Shown: piece by piece, positions 1 to 5,600 of the stretch
Numbering within the stretch: position 1 is the stretch's first letter
Layout of the letters: every line of letters starts with the position of its first letter
Translations under genes and position numbers: made by a program
Notes under the pieces: model-generated
The model's input: the letters and a program-made list of their open reading frames with translations, nothing else
Databases searched by the model: none
Told to the model about the DNA's origin: nothing
Assembly (NCBI GenBank): GCA_015490395.1
Contig: WFXX01000286.1
Location: forward strand, 1-6,554
Direction: 5' to 3'
DNA: 6,554 nucleotides
Origin: Gammaproteobacteria bacterium
GTDB lineage: Bacteria; Pseudomonadota; Gammaproteobacteria; DRLM01

Positions 1-25
1 GCTCGGAGATGTGTATAAGAGACAG
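1..25 (+). other. Sequencing adapter remnant (Nextera read-2 / Tn5 mosaic end)
   Basis: Bases 7-25 are exactly the 19-bp Tn5 mosaic end (AGATGTGTATAAGAGACAG), and the six bases before it (GCTCGG) match the end of the Nextera read-2 adapter. This is library-preparation sequence left on the contig end. It is not a natural transposon: no transposase gene or second end is present, and the adapter-specific GCTCGG extension would not occur in genomic Tn5. Genomic sequence should be taken to begin at base 26. The + strand reading frame that starts inside it is meaningless. Confidence 0.97.
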
Positions 26-39
26 CCCCCCCACCTCCC

Positions 40-840
40 CTAATCCTGGGGTCCCGGGGCCTCATCGGAGCCGGGATTGGGCCAGACGGTGCGGACGCCG
101 TCCACGTGCTCCGCCAGATCGTCGGGAACCTTGCGCCACATGGGGTCGAGGATCACGTCGATCCCCTCCCGCCGAGCCAGCTTGGCGGCGGGCACGAAGT
201 CGGCATCGCCGGCCACGAGGACGATCTGGTTGACCTGCCGCTTGAAGGCCAGCGAGGCCACGTCCAGGCCGAGGCGCATGTCCAAGCCCTTCTGGCGCAG
301 GTCCAGCTCGAAATGTCCATCCTCGAGGGCGTCCCAGGTCAGGCGCCCGCGCCTCAGGTCCCGCAGCGCCGTCGCCCGCAGCCGCCAAGCCTGCCCTCGC
401 TGAGGCCGGGTGACTCGGCCCAGGCGCAGAGCCACCTTGCGCATCTTGCGCAAGGCGTCGTGGAAGGCGGTGCGCCACTGGGTCTCCGGCGAGCAGCCGA
501 GGTCGACGGGATCCCCGCTGATCGGGGCATGGCCCTTCCAGCTCGGCGGCCTACCGTCGTAGACGAAGATGCGGTGGAGGTTGGCCACGCGCCGCCAGCG
601 CTCGCCGTCCCACTCGTTGAGGTGCTTCAGCCCGGTGGCGTGGAGCTTCTTGGCCACAAGCTCCGGAGAGGCCGCCCTCCCGTACAGGCGACGCATCCCC
701 TTGATGAAAAAGGCGGCATCCACCAGGACGGCGGTGACCACCGGGGAGGCGGCTGGCTCCAAAATAAAGCCCCCGGGCTCGGCGGCCCCTGGATGCCGTG
801 CGGGGCGCTTACTGCCGGGGGTGGATATCTCGCCTACCAT
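40..840 (-). CDS. NYN domain (PIN-like, LabA/DUF88 family) protein
   Basis: Predicted protein of 266 residues with a NYN domain, a PIN-like fold of metal-dependent ribonucleases. Two family signatures are visible: the first strand with its acidic residue, VTAVLVDAAFFIKG (Asp41), and the late strand-turn VLVAGDADFVPAAKLARREG (about 207-226, with Asp212 and Asp214), equivalent to the SGDxDFxPL motif of LabA/DUF88 proteins. The family's usual 'DGxN' is replaced by DAAF, so catalytic activity is uncertain. The middle is Arg/Lys-rich, which fits nucleic-acid binding. ATG at 840 has an excellent Shine-Dalgarno (AGGGAGG, spacing 6). However, the first 33 residues are low-complexity and precede the domain, and a GTG at 741 (codon 34) or TTG at 762 would give a more typical N-terminus. 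The TAG stop lies 15 bases inside the adapter junction, so downstream context is lost. The cellular role and substrate are unknown. Confidence 0.85.
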   Translation of the reverse strand: MVGEISTPGSKRPARHPGAAEPGGFILEPAASPVVTAVLVDAAFFIKGMRRLYGRAASPELVAKKLHATGLKHLNEWDGERWRRVANLHRIFVYDGRPPSWKGHAPISGDPVDLGCSPETQWRTAFHDALRKMRKVALRLGRVTRPQRGQAWRLRATALRDLRRGRLTWDALEDGHFELDLRQKGLDMRLGLDVASLAFKRQVNQIVLVAGDADFVPAAKLARREGIDVILDPMWRKVPDDLAEHVDGVRTVWPNPGSDEAPGPQD

Positions 841-866
841 TATCGGCCTCCCTGCCGGAAAGTCAA
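839..866 (-). promoter_or_regulatory. Sigma70-like promoter overlapping the NYN start codon (candidate)
   Basis: Minus strand TTGACT (861-866) and GATAAT (839-844) are separated by 16 bp, a good match to a sigma70 promoter in an otherwise G+C-rich gap. The -10 box includes the first two bases of the ATG at 840, so transcription would start a few bases inside that reading frame, around 830-833. If the promoter is real, its transcript cannot use the ATG at 840 and would need a downstream start such as GTG 741. A chance match cannot be excluded. Confidence 0.35.
846..852 (-). promoter_or_regulatory. Shine-Dalgarno of NYN gene
   Basis: On the minus strand AGGGAGG lies 5-6 nt before the ATG at 840. 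It is the main support for the longer start of the NYN gene over the internal GTG/TTG alternatives. Confidence 0.7.
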
Positions 867-950
867 GGCTGGCCTTCCTTGGCTACGCCTCACACGCAAT
901 CGGCAGCTTAGCCTAGCCCGAGGGGCGCGCTTGCGTCACCTCCCGGAGGC

Positions 951-1514
951 TCAGGCCGGCGGGTAGTGGTGCTTACCCAGGGGGCGCACGGTGCTGGCCT
1001 GGGGCCCCTTGATGCCTTCCTCCTCGGTAAAGGCCACCTCGGTGCCCACCTGCAGGTGGTCGAAGCCGCCATTGAGCACGCTGTTGCGGTGGAAATAGAT
1101 CTCGCGGCCGTCAGGGGTCTCGATGAAGCCGTGATCCGGGAAGAGCTGGGCGATGCGCCCGTGGGGCGGAGCCTCGTGGTGCTTGACCTCCCCCCGGCGC
1201 TTGCGCGCGTAGTCCTCGAGCTGCCGGCGCATGGCGTCAAAGGCATCCCGGATGGCCACGTAGACGTCCTCATGGGCATGGTCCTTTCCGGGCTCGCGGC
1301 TGACCACCAGCTCCCGGCCGGGCACGGTGAGGTCGATACGCACCCGGTAGAGGTTGCCCTGATGGTGGCGGCGCGTGACGGCCTCCAGCACGACACGGCA
1401 ACCCATGATGCGCTCGTAGAAGCGCTCCAGCTTGGCGGCCTTCTCCCGCACCGCCCGCTCCACGGCCTCGGAGGGCTCCATGTTGCGGAAGGTCACCTGC
1501 AGGGGCAGCTGCAT
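951..1514 (-). CDS. HPF/RaiA-type ribosome hibernation factor fused to a cold-shock domain
   Basis: Protein of 187 residues with two domains. Residues 1-105 resemble ribosome hibernation promoting factor: the start MQLPLQVTFRNM, then a KAAKLERFYERI helix, VVLEAV strand and an AIRDAFDAMRRQLEDYARKR helix; this family binds the 30S decoding region and stops translation in stationary phase. Residues about 117-176 form a cold-shock/OB domain, with an RNP1-like segment (FPDHGFIETPDG) and RNP2-like EIYFHRNSV, which usually binds single-stranded RNA. The C-terminus is thus unlike the dimerisation domain of long HPF. I chose ATG 1514 because GGGAGGA lies 6 nt upstream and the HPF fold begins there; an in-frame TTG at 1589 would add 25 unconserved residues and overlap the upstream stop. 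The gene ends with TGA at 951 and is followed by a 110-nt gap. Cytoplasmic; combined RNA and ribosome binding is inferred from the domains. Confidence 0.93.
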   Translation of the reverse strand: MQLPLQVTFRNMEPSEAVERAVREKAAKLERFYERIMGCRVVLEAVTRRHHQGNLYRVRIDLTVPGRELVVSREPGKDHAHEDVYVAIRDAFDAMRRQLEDYARKRRGEVKHHEAPPHGRIAQLFPDHGFIETPDGREIYFHRNSVLNGGFDHLQVGTEVAFTEEEGIKGPQASTVRPLGKHHYPPA

Positions 1515-1520
1515 ACCTCG

Positions 1521-1527
1521 TCCTCCC
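1521..1527 (-). promoter_or_regulatory. Shine-Dalgarno deciding the HPF-CSD start
   Basis: Minus strand GGGAGGA sits 6 nt before ATG 1514. No comparable site precedes the alternative TTG at 1589, so this site decides the start. Confidence 0.8.
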
Positions 1528-1537
1528 TTCGGCTCTC

Positions 1538-1551
1538 GGGGGTCTCCCCCC
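1538..1551 (-). other. Leader hairpin with GNRA tetraloop before HPF-CSD gene
   Basis: On the minus strand GGGGG (1551-1547), GAGA (1546-1543) and CCCCC (1542-1538) form a perfect 5-bp G-C stem closed by a GNRA-type tetraloop. It lies between the candidate promoter and the Shine-Dalgarno, about 10 nt upstream of the latter. There is no U-run, so it is not a standard terminator. It could stabilise the mRNA or affect initiation; chance in G+C-rich DNA is possible. Confidence 0.35.
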
Positions 1552-1560
1552 TCCTCCAGA

Positions 1561-1589
1561 GCTATGGCGTCGGACGGTTCCGGTTTCAA
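1561..1589 (-). promoter_or_regulatory. Candidate sigma70-like promoter for HPF-CSD gene
   Basis: Minus strand TTGAAA (1584-1589) is followed after 17 bp by CATAGC (1561-1566). The -35 box is good and the -10 box matches only about half of TATAAT. It overlaps the stop codon of the upstream YpsA-like gene and would give a leader of roughly 40 nt. Separate transcription of a stress-induced hibernation factor would be sensible, but this is inference. Confidence 0.35.
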
Positions 1590-2164
1590 CCCCTATCCCG
1601 CCTGAGCGGCCCTAGTCCGGCGCCAATCCGGCCCCTGGCCAGGAGGCGGCGCAGGAAGGTCAGGGCGCGGGCCTGGATCCCCGGGCGCTCGCCCTCCCGG
1701 GGCCCGGCCACGTTCAGGGTCCGCACCCGCTGCCGGCACAACCAGACCCGGGTGGACCGTGCCGCACGAGCCAGGGAGCGGCCCCGCCGGCGGGCCAGAT
1801 CCACCACCCGGCAAGGGCGGCCCAGGCGCCGGCACCAGCGCAGAGTGAGGGCGGTGCCCCCTCGCGGCGGGCCCCAGGTCAGGATCAGGGTGGCGTCGCT
1901 GTCGCGGACGTTGAGCCGGGTGCGCACCGCATAGAGCGGCGAGGGAGCCTCGCGGAGGGGATAGCGGGGCGGGACGGCCCCGTCCTCGGCCCGGCGGCCC
2001 CGGGGGCACCAGCCGCCGGCCTCCTGGCCGGCCTCCAGGGCCGCCTCCAGGGCCGCCCGGTCCACACCCGTCTGCCCACCCGAGACCAGACGCTGGGGGA
2101 AGGGAGGCCGCAGGCCACAACCAGCACGCCCGGCAACGGTCCCGCCCACGCCCGCCTCAGGCAC
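1586..2164 (-). CDS. YpsA-related SLOG family protein ('putative molybdenum carrier')
   Basis: Protein of about 192 residues of the cpYpsA branch of the SLOG (Rossmann-like nucleotide-binding) superfamily, annotated in databases as putative molybdenum carrier. Signatures in order: SGGQTGVDRAAL (28-39, glycine-rich ligand-binding loop), GGWCPRGRRAEDG (50-62), YPL (68-70), RTRLNVRDSDATLIL (81-95), GGTALT (102-107) and LNVAGPRE (150-157). The 'carrier' name comes from a distant relative and molybdenum binding is not shown; SLOG proteins more often bind nucleotides. The start is uncertain: GTG 2164 overlaps the restored stop of the upstream FBPase gene by 8 nt, and GTG 2149 is the alternative; residues before about 24 are unconserved. 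The overlap suggests co-transcription and coupled translation with the FBPase gene. TGA at 1586 overlaps the candidate promoter of the next gene. The C-terminal 20 residues are Gly/Arg-rich and add nothing recognisable. Confidence 0.85.
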   Translation of the reverse strand: MPEAGVGGTVAGRAGCGLRPPFPQRLVSGGQTGVDRAALEAALEAGQEAGGWCPRGRRAEDGAVPPRYPLREAPSPLYAVRTRLNVRDSDATLILTWGPPRGGTALTLRWCRRLGRPCRVVDLARRRGRSLARAARSTRVWLCRQRVRTLNVAGPREGERPGIQARALTFLRRLLARGRIGAGLGPLRRDRG

Positions 2165-3256
2165 GCATGCGGAAGCGCCCCTCCAGGGCCTCCAGGCGGC
2201 GGGTGATCCCGGTGTACTCCAGCTCGCTCATGGGGAGCATGGCGGCGCCAAAGAAGCCCTGGCGGCGCATCTCCTGGCCTTGCGGGCCACCCGATGGCGC
2301 ACCGCGTCCCAGAAGGGGTGGGCGAAGGCGTCCACTGGCTCGGTGAGCCGGCCCTCGTGGACACAGAAGGCGGCACAGGAGACCACTGGGGGGCCGTCGA
2401 AGTAGCTGATCCCCGCGTTGAGGGGCACGGGCATCAAGGGCATGTGGTGGGAGCCCCGCATCCCGCCGCCCACGAAGTGACCGGTGGCATAGGGGGCGAG
2501 GATCTCCCCGGTGGCCGGGAAGTGCTTCTGGGCCCGGACCAGCAGGACGGGATCGTCCTTGCCCACGTACTTGCCGGCGATGTTGTGCAGCCGGGTGGTG
2601 GAGGCGGCGGCGGCGATCTCGCCGGCGGCCCGGGACCAGACCGACTCCACCACGTAGCGCTCCGGGTCCCGCAGCAGCGCCGCCAGGTCGTAGAGGTCCT
2701 CGGGGGTCTGGAGCTCGATGACCCGGTCCCCTTCAGTGCAAGCCACGTCCATGATCACGAAGCGGAAGCCCTCCCCCAGCTCGGGTGAGAGGAGCAACCC
2801 CGAGGTGGTCATGGGATCGGCGAAGGCCAGGTAGAGGGGCAGGTTGTACGCCCCGGGGTCGGTCTTGTCGGCGGCGAAGAAGAGGAAGGGCTCGTTGGGC
2901 CGCTCCTCGAAGGCCATCTCGGCCACCGCCGGGCCCATCCCGCGCACGTTGCCCGAGAAGGCCTCCTTGAGCAGGTCCTGGCCGGCCCCGTAGAGGCCCT
3001 GGGCTCTGGCCACCTCGGTGCCGGCCCGGAAGGCCTCCCAGGCCAGGGCGTGGACCGCCTCGGCGCCTGGGCCGTGGGTGTGGGTCATGAGGATAGCCAC
3101 GTCGTCGCCGGTATAGCCCACGTAGTGGTCCAGGATCAGGCCGGCGCCGGCATCGGCCACGTGCCGGCGCACGGCCTCTAGGAGCCTGCGGGAAGGCTGG
3201 ATGTGGCCCCCGATGGAGCCGATGTCGGCCTTGATGACGGACAGGGTGATTCGCAT
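2157..3256 (-). CDS. Fructose-1,6-bisphosphate aldolase/phosphatase (class V, archaeal type), frameshifted near the 3' end
   Basis: Bifunctional FBPA/P: condenses triose phosphates to fructose 1,6-bisphosphate and dephosphorylates it to fructose 6-phosphate, for gluconeogenesis or the Calvin cycle. Seen: the start MRITLSVIKADIGSIGGH with metal-binding Asp11 and His18; DDVAILMTHTHG (51-62); KTDPGAYNLPLYLAFADPMTT (131-151); Schiff-base loop GKYVGKDDP (228-236; Tyr230 and Lys233 correspond to the aldolase Tyr/Lys pair); GGGMRGSHHMPLMPV. The open frame continues to a TGA at 2228 (342 aa), but its last 15 residues are out of family. Inserting one base near 2276-2279 (GCC to GCCC on the coding strand) restores QEMRRQGFFGAAMLPMSELEYTG and a stop at 2157, giving 366 aa, the usual family length. 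Tyr348 in LEYTG is a conserved active-site residue of the C-terminal loop. ATG 3256 has GGGAGGT 6 nt upstream. A sequencing or assembly error is most likely; a genuine recent mutation is possible. Confidence 0.93.
2274..2280 (-). other. Apparent single-base deletion (frameshift) in the FBPA/P gene
   Basis: Coding-strand AAGGCCAGGAGATG should read AAGGCCCAGGAGATG to join the two conserved frames (…RKA-QEM…). One C is missing from a short C run, shown as GG at 2276-2277 on the + strand. Both flanks are fully family-like right up to this point, so the position is known to within a few bases. Confidence 0.9.
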
Positions 3257-3262
3257 GGCGCA

Positions 3263-3269
3263 CCTCCCG
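3263..3269 (-). promoter_or_regulatory. Shine-Dalgarno of FBPA/P gene
   Basis: Minus strand GGGAGGT is 6 nt before ATG 3256 and confirms the start that gives the conserved N-terminal MRITLSVIKAD. Confidence 0.75.
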
Positions 3270-3307
3270 GCGTCTGCCGCCCGCTGGGCCGCGGCCCTCT
3301 GCAGCCC

Positions 3308-3313
3308 AATATA
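3308..3313 (-). promoter_or_regulatory. Possible -10 element upstream of FBPA/P gene
   Basis: Minus strand TATATT is the only A+T-rich hexamer in the 96-nt gap between the lipoprotein and FBPA/P genes and would give a leader of roughly 45 nt. No good -35 box is found 16-18 bp further upstream, where the sequence is G+C only. Weak evidence; read-through from the upstream gene is equally likely. Confidence 0.25.
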
Positions 3314-3352
3314 GGACGGCGCGCCGGGGGCCGCCCCCCGCCGGGACGGGGC

Positions 3353-3793
3353 TCAGTGGGGCCAGGGCACCTTGAGGGTGAAGGGCAGGGTGTCGGCGTG
3401 GCGCCCGCAGCGAAAGGCCACCTCCAGGACCCAATGGCCACCCATGCTGAAGACGCCGGTGCGGCCGTCGTAGCGGCCCTCGGCCCGGGGCATGAGGCGG
3501 AACCAGCGCTCGTCGTCCGCCATCTCGTGGTCGGGCATGTACTGGCGCATCCTCACCTCACAGCCATCCACGCCCTCCACCTCACCCCGCAAGATGCGCA
3601 CTCGAGCCACGGCGTCGCGACCCACTTGGGGCGGGTCGGGCTCGGTGTAGAGCTCCACGCCCAGGGGGCCCGAGTTGCGGGCCTGCACGGTGGGCCCCGG
3701 CAGACAGCCCGCCACCGCCAAGGCGCCCGCCGCGGCGGCTCCTGCCAGCAGCCCCCTCAGCCCCATCCGCAGCCCGTCCCTCCTCGCCTTCAC
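3353..3793 (-). CDS. Small lipoprotein with YtkA-like domain
   Basis: Predicted exported lipoprotein of 146 residues. The N-terminus has a basic start (KARR), a hydrophobic Ala/Leu/Gly-rich segment (about 11-27) and a lipobox LAVAGC with Cys30, so the mature protein of about 117 residues should be lipid-anchored. The rest is a small beta-sandwich of the YtkA/FixH-like kind: ELYTEPDPPQVGRDAVARVRI (47-67), then MPDHEM (86-91), GRYDGRTGVFSMGGHWVLEVAF (107-128) and a final strand LPFTLKVPWPH. Met86, His89, Met91, Met117 and His120 could form a metal (for example copper) site, and Cys78 and Cys129 could form a disulfide; both are inference. GTG 3793 is preceded by AGAGGAG with 8-9 nt spacing; ATG 3766 (codon 10) is an alternative that still leaves a signal peptide. 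The gap to gloA upstream is 70 nt, and co-transcription is possible. Function unknown. Confidence 0.8.
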   Translation of the reverse strand: MKARRDGLRMGLRGLLAGAAAAGALAVAGCLPGPTVQARNSGPLGVELYTEPDPPQVGRDAVARVRILRGEVEGVDGCEVRMRQYMPDHEMADDERWFRLMPRAEGRYDGRTGVFSMGGHWVLEVAFRCGRHADTLPFTLKVPWPH

Positions 3794-3863
3794 GCCGTTG
3801 CTCTCCTCTCTTGGCCTCTCTCGCTCCTGCTCCCGAGCATCCCGTGGGGCGGCCCATCCCGCC

Positions 3864-4247
3864 TCAGGGCCGCTCGATCAGCTCGATGCGGTAGCCGTCC
3901 GGGTCCTCCACGAAGGCGATCACCGTGCTGCCGTGCTTCATGGGGCCCGGCTCGCGCACAATCTTCCCGCCCCGCGCCCGGATGGCCTCACAGGTGGCAT
4001 GGATGTCTTCGACCCCGATGGCGATGTGGCCGAAACCGTTGCCGAGGTCGTAGCGGTCCACGTCCCAGTTGTAGGTCAGCTCCAGCACCGCGTGCTCGGA
4101 CTCCTCCCCGTAGCCCACGAAGGCCAGGGTGAAGCGACCCTCGGGATAGTCCTTGCGCCGCAGCAGGCGCATCCCCAAGACCTCGGTGTAGAAGCGCAGG
4201 GACCGCTCCAGGTCCCCCACGCGGAGCATGGTGTGCAGGATACGCAT
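3864..4247 (-). CDS. gloA: Lactoylglutathione lyase (glyoxalase I)
   Basis: Glyoxalase I of 127 residues, close to the 135 of the E. coli enzyme. It isomerises the hemithioacetal of methylglyoxal and glutathione to S-lactoylglutathione, the first step of methylglyoxal detoxification in the cytoplasm, and implies a glutathione-making host. Two beta-alpha-beta-beta-beta (VOC) modules are visible: MRILHTMLRVGDLERSLRFY and GFGHIAIGVEDI. The four metal ligands fall at exactly the E. coli positions: His5, Glu56 (AVLELTYN), His74 (FGHIA) and Glu122 (RIELIE). The C-terminal EDPDGYRIELIE signature is present. This short form, lacking the extra loops of the zinc enzymes, suggests the nickel/cobalt-activated class. 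ATG 4247 begins the conserved MRILHTM and has a moderate Shine-Dalgarno (GGGAAGG) about 8 nt upstream. Methylglyoxal arises from triose phosphates, so it sits sensibly near the FBPA/P gene, though no shared regulation is shown. Confidence 0.97.
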   Translation of the reverse strand: MRILHTMLRVGDLERSLRFYTEVLGMRLLRRKDYPEGRFTLAFVGYGEESEHAVLELTYNWDVDRYDLGNGFGHIAIGVEDIHATCEAIRARGGKIVREPGPMKHGSTVIAFVEDPDGYRIELIERP

Positions 4248-4304
4248 GGCAGCGGCCTTCCCGGCTCCCCTCTCGAGCGGCGCCCTCCCCAGCGCCGGGC
4301 TCAG

Positions 4305-4333
4305 GAAGTAACGGATCGGACGGGGGCTGTCAA
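4305..4333 (-). promoter_or_regulatory. Candidate promoter for gloA
   Basis: Minus strand has a perfect -35 box TTGACA (4328-4333) followed after 17 bp by TACTTC (4305-4310), a poor -10 match. The leader would be about 50 nt. The -35 box partly overlaps the tail of the terminator candidate after argG, a compact arrangement often seen between adjacent units. Activator help or a chance match are both possible. Confidence 0.4.
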
Positions 4334-4354
4334 GGAAAGAGCCCAGCAGGGCCC
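4332..4354 (-). terminator. Weak rho-independent terminator after argG (candidate)
   Basis: On the minus strand GGGCCC (4354-4349), loop TGCT (4348-4345) and GGGCTC (4344-4339) form a 6-bp stem with one G-U pair, followed by TTTCCTT. It begins 13 nt after the argG stop. The stem is short and the U-tract is broken, so termination may be partial. Confidence 0.4.
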
Positions 4355-4367
4355 GCGAGGGGAGCCC

Positions 4368-5585
<1,218 letters not shown>

Positions 5586-5593
5586 GGCCGCGC

Positions 5594-5600
5594 CCTCCTC
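5594..5600 (-). promoter_or_regulatory. argG Shine-Dalgarno overlapping the upstream stop codon
   Basis: Minus strand TGAGGAGG contains both the TGA stop of the lpd-like gene (5599-5601) and the GAGGAGG ribosome site for argG. A ribosome ending on the first gene is placed to restart on the second. Confidence 0.75.

Noticed and set aside
1..25. Tn5/IS50 end as evidence of a natural mobile element
   Set aside because: The hyperactive mosaic end plus the adapter-specific GCTCGG bases identify it as library adapter at a contig terminus.
841..950. Terminator after the HPF-CSD gene
   Set aside because: CCTCCCGGAGG at 939-949 leaves a one-base loop, and the AAGG/CCTT repeat near 865-876 is only 4-5 bp with no clean U-run; neither is convincing.
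1515..1589. TTG at 1589 as start of the HPF-CSD gene
   Set aside because: It adds 25 residues outside the HPF fold, overlaps the upstream stop and has only a weak ribosome site, whereas ATG 1514 has a strong one.
106..1934. Two further long + strand open frames (106-966 and 966-1934) opposite the NYN, HPF-CSD and YpsA-like genes
   Set aside because: Same reason: shadows of minus-strand genes, with Gly/His/Leu-rich, non-family translations and no good ribosome sites.
2265..2285. Programmed -1 ribosomal frameshifting to explain the two FBPA/P frames
   Set aside because: A -1 slip at GCC would give the right residues, but there is no X-XXY-YYZ slippery heptamer and this family is not known to me to use recoding. 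A one-base error or mutation is simpler.
3322..3349. G+C-rich inverted repeat after the lipoprotein gene as a terminator
   Set aside because: A short GGGGG/CCCCC stem can form, but it has a 3-nt loop and no U-tract.
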